Positions 34,982 to 46,560 are shown, numbered from the stretch's first letter. The stretch is DNA of 64,000 nucleotides from Neckera pumila (GCA_963969595.1 OZ018416.1:11362065-11426064); one strand, 5' to 3'. Made by a program: numbers and translations. Notes: a model not told the origin generated them from the letters alone.

Positions 34982-36440
34982 ACCCTAAAGAAACCCTCTA
35001 ATTCTATCTATTGTATTTCCGTATACTTATCTATATACTTCTGATGTTTTCTCTTTGCATGGTATGTTGTCTTTTTTTAATGGTCGCTCAAATTGTTTGT
35101 CCAAGCAAGTCACTCAAAAAGCCTCTAATATTTATGTGTTGCAAAACTGTAAAACAGTTTGATATTTGGAATCCACGGTCATAGGTCCACACTCAAAAAT
35201 TCCAAGAATAAAAAAAAAAAATCCAGGCTCACAGGCTCACAGGCTCACAGGCTCTCCGGCTCTTGTGCTCATGCTCCAAGGCTCACTAAATAGCACCCCC
35301 GTGAGGGGACAACCAGTCTTTTAGGGATTAAGCTACATGATATTGGTGAAACTTTTAGAATGAAAGGTTTAGGGTTCCAATAATCTACTTTTTGGTGTCA
35401 TCTCAATGCATGTACCAAGTACACTATAATGTTTATCACTATCATCTAGAACTTTGCCAAAAATTTTATATTATTTTAAACGTTTTTGAAGTTACTAATA
35501 TTTTTACAAAAAAGTACTTCAAAAAATTATATAAATTTCATTTTAATGTTTCTAATTATGAAAAAATGAAGTGAAATTATTGATACATAATACTACATAG
35601 AAAACTAATAAAATTTCACCAAACAAGAACATGGAATGTCCTTTAAGGATCAAGCCATTTACCTCCATTGCATCATCCTTGCAAGAGATCAATGTAGAAT
35701 TGGATATCTTCAAACGTCTTTTCATATCCAAAGTCCCAGGGTTTTGAACACTACTACACTAGGCTAGACATGACATTGGATTTGAAAGTGTGCATTAATT
35801 TGTAACGTCAAAGGTGAATGATGGCCAATCGACCACAATTGTAATGCGTTGGTGATATATTGCAATTAGTGAGTTCATTCAAGTCATGCTTCATGTTATT
35901 AGTGCCCACCTCTATGTTAGTGTGCAAACAGAAAGCAACATATAACTTTCTGTTAAAAGATGCTCTTTGAGCTCTACGCGTTCTTTGAGTCTAAGCCGAT
36001 TTTACAAACCCAAGTCGACTCTACCAGCCCAAGCTGGCTTTTCAAGCCCAAGCCGTCTCTTTGAACTCGTTTAGAGCCCAAGTGCTTTATAGACCTCCTT
36101 CATACTATAGCCCAAGGTCAAAAGACCGTCAATTTCTACTAATTTGATTGAGAAAAAACAAAAATTTAGTAGAAAGCAATTGCATTGGTAGAAATTGACG
36201 GCCTCTTGACTTATGATCATAGTTTGAAGTGCTCCTTATTGTCCACTAAGTTAAATGATTTCATTATAGTTTTCCATTGGTGCATTCTAGTCAATTGGTC
36301 ATCATCTTTTAGAGAAATCAATGTAGAATTTGATATCCAATGTTATATTTGGCCTAATGTTTAAAATCATGGGCACTAGGGAGGAAGTAATGGTAGCTAC
36401 AAGTATTAATGTTTCCTTTCAAGTGAAGCGATTCTAGGTT
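34982..36440. other. Dispersed-repeat remnants
   Basis: No gene. 35290-35330 is a degenerate right end of the TTAA family. 35610-35880 matches the flanks of other repeats (19060-19090, 20050-20100, and the LINE-like insertion target at 37895). 35980-36240 contains an AGCCCAAGC-rich stretch with an imperfect inverted repeat (TTTGATTGAG and neighbours), of unknown nature. Confidence 0.45.
35225..35256 (+). repeat. 8-bp microsatellite (AGGCTCAC)4
   Basis: Four near-perfect copies of AGGCTCAC follow an A-run at about 35209-35220. They lie just before a stretch at 35290-35330 that resembles a TTAA-family right end (CAGTCTTTTAGGGATTAA). Confidence 0.8.
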
Positions 36441-36480
36441 TCACGTTGGTTTTCCATCTATGTGAAGTATTCAATTGCAA

Positions 36481-36960
36481 GACTATGAAAAGAAATCTCT
36501 TGTATAACTGGCAAAGTCCTTGAGTTTCCAACACCAAGCCAAACATGACACTCGATGTGAAAGTCTACAATTATAGTCTCTAACTTGAAAGGTGATAGCC
36601 GACCGACCACGTGTGTGATGTATTGATGGTACATTGCAACTACTGTAGTGATTCAGGTTGTGCTTCCTAATTCTTAGTAACATTGGCTTGTAATTCTAAA
36701 TATTTCAATATGAAGCATTCAATCACAAGACTTTAAAAAGAAATGTCCTGCGTAACTAGCAGAATCCTTGAGTTTCCAACACCGAGCCAGACATAACGCT
36801 GGATGTGGATGTAAAAGTCTATAATCTATAATTTGTAATCTGTAATTTGGAAGGTGACGGCCAACCAACCATGCCTGTGATGCATTGGTGGTACATTGCA
36901 ACTAGACAGTGATTCAGATCATGCTTCGTAATTCTTAGTAATACTATCTTATAATTCTAA
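36481..36960 (+). repeat. ~248-bp tandem duplication
   Basis: Two copies start at GACTATGAAAAGAAAT (36481) and GACTTTAAAAAGAAAT (36729). Each continues through CTTGAGTTTCCAACACC, a GACCAAC-like phrase, GGTACATTGCAACTA and AATTCTTAGTAA. The unit belongs to the same dispersed repeat as 17395-17560 and 43200-43370. Confidence 0.75.
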
Positions 36961-37074
36961 ATAAATCAATGGCCCACTCACCACATCTGGGATGCACTGG
37001 TGGCTTGTGCCATTGCCACAACCAAAATCATAGTAAAAATATTTTCAAATTTTCTAATTCATAATAAAAACTTT

Positions 37075-37345
37075 GAAGTTCAATATCTTTCACGCCGTCA
37101 TTTCAAACATCACAAAACAAAGCCCATCCACCCCTCCACGCCAAAAGCTTTCCAACGATACCAAGAACGTGACCAAAATCAACATAATAATAACTTTCTA
37201 TTTATTTTTATCCATAAATATTTTGAAATTCAATAACTTCCGCACTGCAGCTCCAAACTCCACAAAACCAAGCCCGTGCATCCATCCTCGCAAAGAACTT
37301 TCCAATGATACCAAACACACACCTGTAAGACGCACGGTCCGAGAG
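37075..37345 (+). repeat. ~152-bp tandem duplication
   Basis: GAAGTTCAATATCTTTC at 37075 and GAAATTCAATAACTTCC at 37227 begin two similar blocks, each with CACAAAACAAAGCCC-like and CTTTCCAACGATACCAA-like phrases. The open frame across both copies (37073-37357) reflects composition and shows no protein family. Confidence 0.65.
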
Positions 37346-37429
37346 ATCTCAATGTAACAAACCAAACAACCAGACTTAAGGTATGGATTGCTTGTAAACC
37401 AGGAACTTAATTCAGGTCAGGATCATCAT

Positions 37430-37620
37430 ATTGAATGCATCCATACCTCTAACGAGATGTTTGATGACCAGTAGCAAGCAACTTCCCAAGCAAGGAGGCA
37501 AGGCAGGCAAGGAGAGCGGTCAGTTTGTGCATTTTGGGCTCCCTCTGAACAGAGAGTCCATCATCTGAATGGGGCTTGGTATCATTCATTTATTTTGGGA
37601 AAAAAAATCAGGGTATCTCT
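37430..37620 (+). repeat. Dispersed repeat R1, copy C (partial)
   Basis: It matches 10840-11080 and 17620-17860: GATGACCAGTAGCAAGCAAC, GTGCATTTTGGGCTCCCTCT, and a TTTTGGGAAAAA phrase. It breaks off before the fold-back insertion point. Confidence 0.6.
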
Positions 37621-37909
37621 GCTCGCACATAGTCAATCATACTGAGCCAAATGCAATGCAGTCAATGCAAAATTTGATATCCAATGTCATGTTTGGCATC
37701 GCGTTTAAAATTATCAGTACTGGGGAGGAAATACTGCCAGCTAGTTCTCGTATGTTTTTTTTTCCAGTGATTCTAAGTTTTTAGTTGGTTTTCATCCACA
37801 TGAAGCTTTTCAATTACTTTGAAAAGAAACCTTATAGGTATTTGTCTAGAGTCCCATAATTTTGAACACTAAGCCAAATATGACATTGGATTTGAAAGTG
37901 TGCATTAAT

Positions 37910-38257
37910 GCAGGGTCAAATGGGAGAAAGCTCATAGCGTCATGACGAAACATGTCGTCTTAACACTAAGGAGGGGTTTCGGAAAAACAGTGTCGCACTG
38001 AAGTCATTGCCGAGAGTAGGAGGGAAGCCCCGTTGGACACTATTAAGCCCCTTCCTGGTTTCATATATCAACCTCCATAGTCTCACACGTACCAGGGTAT
38101 GGGGGGCTCACACTATGCCTGCCTAGCAATTGCTCTATTTATCTGCTGACCACTAATCCCTAATCCTTCCCAAGGCCGCTTGTGGCTGAGGGGTTGTATT
38201 TTATCTTTCTTGCAATAAAGGTTAACCTTTATTTGTGTCAAAAAAAAGAAAAAGAAA
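37910..38257 (+). mobile_element. Short poly-A-tailed retroposon (5'-truncated LINE or SINE)
   Basis: A 348-bp insert ends in CAATAAAGGTTAACC, TTTATTTGTGTC and an A-rich tail. It is flanked by AAAGTGTGCATTAAT (37895-37909) and AAAGTATGCATTAAT (38258-38272), a 15-bp target-site duplication with one difference. The sequence at about 35790-35805 (GAAAGTGTGCATTAATTTGT) shows the same host repeat without insertion. Poly-A tail plus target duplication is the hallmark of target-primed reverse transcription. No coding part remains, so LINE versus SINE is undecided. Confidence 0.8.
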
Positions 38258-38389
38258 AAAGTATGCATTAATCTCTAACTTTAAAGGTGAATGATGGCCC
38301 ACCGACCATCTTTTTGGTACATTGCAATATCTTATGATTATAGACTTCACCATTGTGACAGATACACAAAGTCGTATGTGTTAGTTGAG

Positions 38390-39390
38390 TTACCCCTAAA
38401 TTGTTTGATATTTCAAACCATTTTCATCAAAAACTGTTCAAATCTACCGTTTCTAGTGCAAAGAGCAAAGAGGGAAGAAAATAATTTAATAATTTATATC
38501 TGAAGATTTATTGAAATTTTTGTTCTGCATTTTATCTAATACATAAAAATTCTAATAAATTTTTTTTTTTTGCATATCTAACCATAGGATCTTGCAATAG
38601 GCTAATAAGAGAATTAATTTGAGGAAAAAATTTCAAAAACTTGAACCACATAGATATTGCAGGATACCCACATTTACAATAAAAAAAATATGATTTTTTT
38701 GGCACCGTGGCAAACTAATTTATAAGCCTTTGAATCCTTCTAACTTAAGATTATGCATTTGAATTTATGTATAATATATGAAGAATTGAGTTAAGAGTCT
38801 AAAAATAGATTTCAAAATACACACACTTGTTCTTTTATTAATTTTTAAATTGTTAAGTAGAAGCATGTATGAGATTGAAGGAAAAAGTAAATCGTTGATA
38901 AATCTAAGATGGAATTGAAAAACCATAATTCCAACAATAATATTATTCTAGCAAGTAAATTAAACCTTGTCAGCCTTGTTGTGTTTAAGAAATATTGCAA
39001 AAATTGAGTTCAAAAATGCATCTTATAAGCTATTTTTTCAAGAAGATGGTTAGATTGTTTGATAAATAAGATTGTCTACCAAATCTTCATCACGAGTCTA
39101 AATAGAATGAATCAAAACATTTCTATCTATTAGATAAAAATACTTTCTATGAGAAAAAAATTAAAACTTTATTTTGACATTTTTTGGCTTTTTGTATTGC
39201 TTGACAAACCTTGTTTTGGGCTTAGGGTGGCATAACTTTTTTTCTTGAGCACAAATTCAAAGAAAAATTGTATTCCCTAAAAGCTAATGCATCTTGTCTT
39301 TAAAAAAATTCATAAATTACAAACAAAAATGAGACCTTTGGAGCCTACACAAAATCAATTTTGTCCCTCAAGGTGACAATGAGATTTTAA
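38390..39390 (-). mobile_element. TTAA-family element, diverged full-length copy
   Basis: It begins TTACCCCTAAATTG and follows the inverse order of 4020-4941 (CTAGTGCAAAGAGCAAAGAG, CATAGGATCTTG, GGGTGGCATAACTTTTT) to an end near TTGTCCCTCAAGGTGACAAT. The right edge is TTAA at 39387-39390. Confidence 0.55.
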
Positions 39391-39693
39391 GAATTAAAGA
39401 ATTATTAAGTAGAAGCATTTGAAATAGAAGGAAAAATGAAATCATTAATAGGTCTAAGATGGGATTGAAACACACTAACTCCAATGGTGAAATGTTCTAA
39501 CAATCAAAGTTAACCTTGTGGAATGTTTTTGTAGGGGACATGAAAATTGAGCTAAAAAAAGAACTCAATAAATTATTTTTTATAATAATGTTGTGATTGC
39601 CCACATAGCAGAATGCTCTATATCTCTCTCATCACTCATCTAAATGGAACAAAAAAAATCTTTCTATACATTAGTAGACAAAAATGTAATCTA
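39391..39693 (-). mobile_element. Internal fragment of a TTAA-family element
   Basis: The words ATTATTAAGTAGAAGCAT and AACTCCAATGGTGA match the interior of neighbouring copies (38870-38940). It has neither end and abuts the next copy exactly at its TTAA. Confidence 0.5.
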
Positions 39694-40240
39694 TTAACCC
39701 CTAACGGCCCAAGGCATTTTCTGGCTCTAAAACCCCTGAAAACTGCCATTTCTGCTGCAATCATTCAAAAAAACAATTTTTTTTTTAAGAATCTAACCAT
39801 AGGATCTTGTACTTCACTTGTCTTAGATTATGTGGTAAAATTTTCATAAACTTTGATAGTACGGATTGGAAGATATTAGCATTTGAAGTTGGAAAAAGAA
39901 GTTTTTTTGAACTGTGGCTTGCAATTTCAGATGACTTTGACGGCCATTTGTAGATTCTTTTTGCACTACACACCATTTATAAATTTTTTTAATGTTGAAA
40001 ATTTGAGTTGAGAGTTTGGGAAAAAAAATTTAGAATGTCAAAATTTGATTTTCACATATAAAAAAATTGTTAAGTAGAAGTAGGTCCAAAATTGAGTGAA
40101 ATACTAAACTGTTAATAGCTTTTAAGTCAAATTAAAATACCATAATCCCAATGGCGGGATTGTTTTTGCAAAAAGCATATATCAAAAGCATATATCAAAA
40201 ACAATCCCGCCATTGGGATTATAAATTCAAAAATAATGTA
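39694..40240 (-). mobile_element. TTAA-family element, left half
   Basis: It starts TTAACCCCTAACGGCCCAAG and follows the family through GGATCTTGTACTTCACT and AATTGTTAAGTAGAAG to about 40165. There an unusual perfect inverted repeat (40142-40222) ends the homology. Confidence 0.6.
40142..40222. repeat. Perfect 27-bp inverted repeat with 27-base spacer
   Basis: The left arm 40142-40168 (core CAATGGCGGGATTG) is an exact reverse complement of the right arm 40196-40222. The spacer holds two copies of AAAGCATATATC. The arm sequence belongs to the TTAA element and the right arm is a copied, inverted version of it. Exact identity in otherwise mutated DNA suggests recent origin. Confidence 0.9.
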
Positions 40241-42479
40241 AGATGGTTATATATATCAAAAGCATATTCTTTAGTGTAAACTTGCTACCAAAGGTATTAA
40301 TTCAATGAGCATTCAAAATGAGGCTACAAAGTCTGAGCACATCTTCTTTTTGCAACATTTTTAGAAAACATACTTTTAAAGAGACAATCCTATTTTGCTA
40401 AATCCAATGTGTAGATACCAATTCCTTTAGTTTTTTTGATATATTGACGGCCGTGACACAAAAATTGTAGCACTAGATATATCCTAATTTCCTACTAGCA
40501 CGTACTTGTATTTCTTGTACTTCTCTTCTCAATGGCAAAGTCTTCTCTTCTTACACCAGGTGATTGCAAGAATTGGTGGTTGATTGTAGTATCACACAAA
40601 AAGTGACAAAGCTATTTTCTTTTGAACCATGAATCATTTTTGAAGCATGTGAATCCAATGAACTTCAAATTTTTATTGGAGATGGTTGTCTTGATTGTAA
40701 TTATAACCTTTATTTTTTTAAATTCTAGAAAATTATTTTATATTTAAAAGTCAATTTTGCTCATTTGTCACACTTTGAGGCTTAGGGTAATTAGTACTAG
40801 GTGAGTATCCAAAATTTATGATCTTGAGCTGAGATTTTTGTGGTCTATTCCTATAGGACTTAGGCAGGCATGTTTCTACTAAAAAACATTTAAAAGTGTA
40901 TTATTCTATGTCCTCTATGTTTGTGTAAATAAGGCTCTCTTGCGTCCGCACTTTTAAACATTCAAGACGGTTTCAAAGCCTCTCATTTGGTGAAATCTAA
41001 TGAACATGAAGTCTTAACAAATGGCCAATTTTGTTTTTTTAATAAAAAATTTGTTTGATTTATTATAAACTAAAAAATAGATATATCCTTTTTCTATAAA
41101 AAAAATTGGGACATAGTATTGGTGGATACAACTAAAACTGCATAGTACTCAAATTGGACATTTGTTGATAGTACAACAGATCTATTGTGTCATTGATGGA
41201 CCAAAATTGACCAATGAAATTTTTGTTCTACACAAAATAGTGAAATTAGGTAGAAAGATTGCAGTAATGAAGGAACTATGCGTGTTGTATGGGTTGGTGC
41301 ACTATTCATGGCTCGGGTTTAGAGAAGTGCATGCGCCTCCATGTGGACAAGTAATGGCTCATGAGCTAACTTCTGTCAGTGAAGGCAACCTAATTGTTGA
41401 AGCAACCCAATTTCACTATTTTGTGTAGTGCTCATAGTGTTGAGCACCAAAACTCTAGATTTTGGCAAAAATGCTATAGAATCGACCACCAGTCCTTGCA
41501 AGCATCTTTATCCTCAATCTAATATCATGCTCCTATGGTATTTGCACACAAACTGAATAAGTGAAGTTAGTAGACAATTGAAAAGTCTCTGAAAGCCTAA
41601 TGCATTTAGAATGTTTGAAAGTACTAAAAATGTTGTTCAAGTCATTTTTTAAAACAATATTTCTACTTGCATAAAGATTGGATGTATAATTAATTAGCCC
41701 ACAAGGATGTCTTTTACAATACATTATAGAAAGTCTAGGTCCTCTGGAGGGCTGTTTGACTTTTGGCCAAATGTGCAAATCCAGAGAATTTTTTATTTTT
41801 ATTTTTATTTTATTGAAAACGAAATTAAATATTTTTTAGTCCCAATCCTGGAGCACACACCCTAACAACATTTAGAAAAAATAAAATAATAATAATTATT
41901 ATTTTTTTATTTTTTGTTTTTTGTAGTTGTAGTGGCCCTCCGCAAGGTCTACATTTCTTCTAGCGAATCTAGTAGTTAGAGCCCATGATCCTCTTGAATT
42001 CAGCAGCTTAGTGTGCTTTTTATATCCTGCATGTAGTTTGTGCCTTTACTATATTTTCTCAAGTTTACCTCTAGGTTTGTCTTTGGAGAGTACAATTAGA
42101 AGAAGTCAAAGCAAAAAATACAACAAACCTTGTACCAAAAAATCTTTAATTCAAAAGCCTGAAGATTTTCAACCATCTAAAATGTCAATATTACTACAGA
42201 CTACAATGAAAGCATTATAAGTTTGTAGCGTCAAAATTCCTTTTTGCACTAAGTTTCGATGATCCACAATAGTTAGAACAACATACTTGCTTTTAGAGGC
42301 CTCTAATTGAGGATATGTGTCAAATGTGATTCCCTTTCAATTATACCAATTCCTAATATGCAAATTTGATTGGACATGATTCTTTTTCAGATTTGTGACT
42401 ATGTAGTTAATTATGGCACCTTTGGAATGATCACTATTAGGCCCTTTAAAATTAATTCCCTACCACATTCTTGTCACCA
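40241..42479. other. AT-rich intergenic DNA; possible MITE remnant at 41735-41962
   Basis: No gene is supported. The frame at 41162-41428 shows no family pattern. 41735-41962 has CCTCTGGAGGGCTG at its left and GGCCCTCCGCAAGG at its right, loosely inverted and similar in layout to 1070-1424, so it may be a third diverged member of that family. Confidence 0.4.
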
Positions 42480-42644
42480 CAAGCGCACAATGGGCACACT
42501 TTCTCAAACTAGTATACTTCAAGAACCTGTGGTTAATATTTGTCCAAAAAATGTTTTTTTTCTGAACTTTGCGGTACTTGTACTAAAAATGGTAGTTTTG
42601 GAGCGGTTTTGGTGAAAAAAGAGTCAAGGAACTATAAGGGTTTA
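42480..42644 (+). mobile_element. Right-end fragment of a TTAA-family element
   Basis: 42530-42644 reads as the reverse complement of 11898-12010 (TTGTACTAAAAATGGTAGTT, GGAGCGGTTTTGG, ACTATAAGGGTTTA). Only about 160 bp remain. Confidence 0.5.
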
Positions 42645-44199
42645 GTGTTGAAAATTAATTTGGGGAGAAAAATACTTCTTGAAATGTTTTGAGTGAATTT
42701 TCTTTGAAAAGCAAATAGTAGGAAACCAAGTCTGGAATTTCATATTTTTTGGAGCCTTGTTGTATGTTATACATTTTGAAGTCAAAACTCAATGGTCATA
42801 AAAGGTGACCACCTGTATTTAAAGTTGTTGGTGCGTTAAGAAAGAAATATATACCTCCAATTAGAAGATGCTTTTGGAATCCAAGTGCTACCTTTAGTTA
42901 GAGGCACTTTACACTATTGCCTAAAGTTGAGAGGCCATCCATTTTCTACTAATCCGATTGTAAGAAACCAAAAATTCAGCAATCTCATTTGAGGAATTTA
43001 TTGACGACCTCTTGACTTGCGGCCTTAGCCCACAATGCTCCTTATTGATTGCTAAACTAGGTAATATCATTATAATTTTCTACGATGCAGAATTAGATAT
43101 CCAACTATATATCTTGCCTAGTGTTCAAATTTATGGAAAAGCAACGCCATGGCTATATTAATGCTTTCTTTCAACTCAAGTGATTCAAAGTTTCACATTG
43201 GTTTCCATCCTTGTGAAGCGTTCAAATGCAGACTTTGAAAAGAAAACTCTTGTAACTGGCAAGAGTCCCTGAGTTTTCAACTCGATGTGAAAGTCTGCAA
43301 TAGTCTGGCTAACTTGAAAGGTGATGAGACATGACACTGGATGTGAAAGGTGATGGCTGAAAGTGGAAGTCAAGATATTTCAGAATTCCAATAAATTCAA
43401 GGGGATGTAAGGACGTTATGCAAAGCGATCACAGCGTTTTCGTTTTCGTTTTCTGTATAGCGCACAGGTTTGGTTTCTTGTTCCCTTATTACAGAGCAAT
43501 ACATAGTGGTGTAAACGCAGGCAAGGTCCATTTGTTCTGGAGGCTACCATTGCTTTGGTAGAACTTGGAATTTCATTGAAAGATATACATGCTCTCTTGC
43601 CTCCGGTGAGATTGAAGTCTTTGTTAGTAGAGTGGGTAGCTGCAATCTTGAGTTTTTGTAAGACGGCTTTTTAACGGATTTGCTATAGACGACCATATGA
43701 TACTCACATGTTTTTAAATCTCTGGAACAGGGTTCAGGTAAGCCGATTAGTCGTTCAGCAACCGATCATCTCGAACTAGTTCGTTGGTTACAGGTATGCT
43801 ATATTCATTAGTAACTAGTATTTTCGAGTCCTGGAAGATTTTTCGTTTTTCTAAGGTAGACTGAAGTTCTCAGAATGAGCTCAGTCCCTCGTATTAAGGT
43901 GTTGTTACAGTTCTAAATTTGGTTTTAAGTCTTAGGTCTTTGAATATAATTTCTCAAACCTAGCATGTTTTTGCAAGTCTTATCATCACTCATCGGGTCA
44001 ATTTGGAATATTATTGTGCTTTGAGGGCCTGGCCTACAGACATTTTGCTCCATGCTTCGCTGATACTGTCGCCTCCGATACACTAAACTCCGCATTGTGA
44101 CACCTTATACCTGGTTTCTACAGTGTTTCCCAGCCTGCCGTCTCTGTTTGAGAACCCACTGGACTGTTTGAGTGATGTGATTTGGTTAAATCTAGGAAG
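42645..44199. other. Intergenic repeat remnant, then leader of the RWP-RK gene
   Basis: 43080-43380 matches the dispersed repeat at 36290-36600 (GTTTCCATCCTTGTGAAG, TGCAGACTTTGAAAAG). From about 43480 the sequence is less AT-rich and contains donor-like GTAAGCC (43739) and GTATGC (43794) words, consistent with 5' untranslated exons and introns of the gene starting at 44200, though none can be fixed. Confidence 0.4.
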
Positions 44200-46321
44200 A
44201 TGGCTCATCTGAAGACGCCCCTGCCTACTCAAGACTTCCAATCGTTCGCTTCTGCATTCGTGAGGCAGTTGCGCTTGCATCCGAGTGTAAACTTCCGTTG
44301 CCCACAATGCGACACCACCAGCGTCGTGGAGCTGACATTGGCTTCTAGATCCGTCGAGGAACCCGCAGTTGCATCACCGCCCAGCAACGCCGAAGGACAG
44401 AACCCCGACACTCAGCACCCGGACGTCGTTGTGTTGAAGAATGACTCCCCAAACCATCCCGAAGCTGTGAATAAGAAGACGTCTGGAATCAGTGCGGTGC
44501 AAGACAATGACAAGACTTTGCCGTTGGCGAGTGTCCGCAACACGATGGCACTGTCCAGCTCCGATGTCACGGGGGGCGAGAACTCCAACGGCCGTGTGAC
44601 CGAGCCCGTGGTTGGGGTCAAGCGGAAGCGGAAGAGCAAGAAGGTGAAATTACCGCTTCCATTGCCTTCGAAATCCAATCATTTAACCCATGTTATTCAT
44701 TGTCGATCTCTGCTTTCATTTTCTTTGGAACAACTACTGATTTTGTCAGTTTGCGTTGCTGTTTTGCCCATTTGCGGCTGCAGGAAGAAGCTCTTGAATT
44801 GAAAATGTCGAATATATCCCCACTCTTCAATCTGCGTCTTTCAGATGCTGCTCAGGTGCTGGGAATCTCCATAACTTCACTGAAGAACGCTTGCCGAGAC
44901 CTTGGATTTCCTCGCTGGCCTGGCCGTCAGGTAGATACTAAACTTCGGTCCACCTAAGTAGTCCGGTCCACCCAACTTTCTTGGAATCTATATGCTTTTG
45001 TAATACTAACTATACTGTATCATGACTTGCTAATGCACACTGAGAGTCCCTGTATTTAGCTTTCATTATATTGAACTCAAGGCATGTTTTTTTGCATTGA
45101 GACTGAACTTTTGAACTACCATGCTTTTACTCCAGTTGCAATGTGTTCAATTTAACAAAATTACCATTCTTGTGTTCGATGTATGCCAATACTATCTCGC
45201 GGTTCAGGAAAAGCAGCCTGAACCCAAAATCTATACCTGCCCTAGTTGGTGGCCTGAAATTAAAACTTGTGAAGATATATGTCTCGAGTTTTGGCTGTGC
45301 GAACATTTCCAGTTTATTGAAATTGACGTTCAAGACTGGCTCATACCCACTTATTATTTTGTACGGATATTATTTGCTTCTCGTCCTAACTTGGTTTGCC
45401 CGTTAATTTGCATCCAGGTCAGGGGCTTGCAGAGCACAATCAACAGGCTACAGCGCGCGATAGTGGGCCAGGGAGCTGACTCAGGCATAGCGAGCATGAG
45501 GTCCGAAATACCAAAGCTGCAGCAGGAGTTGAATGAGTTTTTCCACGGCACTCCTGCGCAGATCAAAGAAAAGATGGTACCATATATGAACGCACCCACC
45601 CACCTTTCCTTCCGTTGGTAATGCATGATCAACTTTTCCAAGGATTTCACTACCAATATCAAATTTCACAATTAAACATGCTACCGTTACCTACATCGAT
45701 GTATTGCATTTATGCTGATGACCACCTATCATGCTGATGACCACCTATCATGCTGATGATATAATTGGATCATTCTGTACGTGATGTGTGCAGCATTCTC
45801 CATCAGTGGTTACAACGAATGTAAACAAGCGTCTCTACTACGTGCATGGCCGGCTCTCCAAACACCATAACCCTGGTTGCCATAACATCAACACGGGCGG
45901 CCAACCTAATCTTAACTCCGGACTTGCACCCCCATCCGCTCGCAAAAACAGTACGAGGGCCAACCGGCCAGCCAAAGCAAAGAAGCAGCCAGAGCAAAAA
46001 CAGCAGCTCGCCCCCTGCACAGATGACGACCACCCTCCTGAAAACCAGAATTCAGCAAATTCTGACAAGGAGAGTGCCCGTCCGAGCCCTCGCAAGTACA
46101 TCCGGCCAGGTCCTCGTCGAAAAATGCGGTTAAGTTCACGCTTGAGTTCCAGGGATACTGAGATGAAGGCTAGTGACCTTGAGGGGTTGTTGCCTGAGGT
46201 GCACGATATTAGTAACGTGGCAGGACGTGAGGTTCTTGAGAGTGTTGTGCAGGCACAGAATGGCAACAACATGACCCTGCGGGAAGAGCGTGCTGAAGAG
46301 AAAGCTGCAAAGCTATTGTGA
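44200..46321 (+). CDS. RWP-RK domain transcription factor, four exons
   Basis: Exons 44200-44643, 44784-44930, 45418-45576 and 45794-46321 join in phase 0 across GT-AG introns, giving 425 residues. Residues 1-148 are polar with a CPQC pair near residue 30 and a basic KRKRKSKK nuclear-localisation-like end. Exon 2 plus the start of exon 3 (about residues 156-212) form the RWP-RK domain: LFNLRLSDAAQVLGIS, a helix, then CRDLGFPRWPGRQ, with RWPGRQ where RWPxRK is usual, continuing as a helix (VRGLQSTINRLQ) across the junction. Exon 4 is disordered, basic and Ser/Pro-rich. RWP-RK proteins are nuclear DNA-binding factors that act in nitrate response (NLP) or egg-cell and gametophyte identity (RKD). 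No GAF-like or PB1 region is seen, so it is closer to the RKD or short RWP-RK group. The start is the first ATG in frame. The gene converges on the coiled-coil gene at 47177. Confidence 0.85.
45714..45768 (+). repeat. 23-bp tandem repeat in RWP-RK intron 3
   Basis: TGCTGATGACCACCTATCA occurs twice and begins a third time in the spacer just before exon 4. It is short and probably neutral. Confidence 0.8.
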
Positions 46322-46560
46322 AGGCATGGCTGTGACCAAGAATGGCAAGAACGTGACTCCGAACACAGAAATTGGTAAGGAGGCGACTGGCGACGGAAAA
46401 GTGGCAGTAGAGGAGGAGGGTGCCAATGTGGCTGAACCGAGTGCCAAGCGTCCAAAGACGGAGTCACGGTGCGGGAATTGCGGGAAATGCTGCTAAAGTG
46501 AAAGTTGCAAGGCAAGGCTATTGTGACCTGCGAACGCAGCATGGCTCTGACGAAGTGTGT
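46322..46560 (+). other. Coding-like extension after the RWP-RK stop
   Basis: In the +1 frame relative to exon 4 the sequence stays open to TAA at 46494-46496 and reads like a basic nuclear protein tail (KRPKTESR, then CGNCGKCC). Around 46304-46345 and 46498-46555 the text is similar (GAAAGCTGCAAAG...ATTGTGA...GCATGGCTCTGAC), suggesting an internal duplication. It could be the original C-terminus now lost by a one-base change, or simply untranslated trailer. Confidence 0.4.

Noticed and set aside
35636..35650. Possible empty TTAA target for the element at 19089
   Set aside because: Flanks GGAATGTCCTTTA match, but GTCCTTTAAGGATCAA also resembles a decayed element end, so it cannot be called an empty site.
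45838..46542. 234-codon minus-strand frame opposite RWP-RK exon 4
   Set aside because: It mirrors a GC-rich coding exon; no family pattern and no supporting splice sites.
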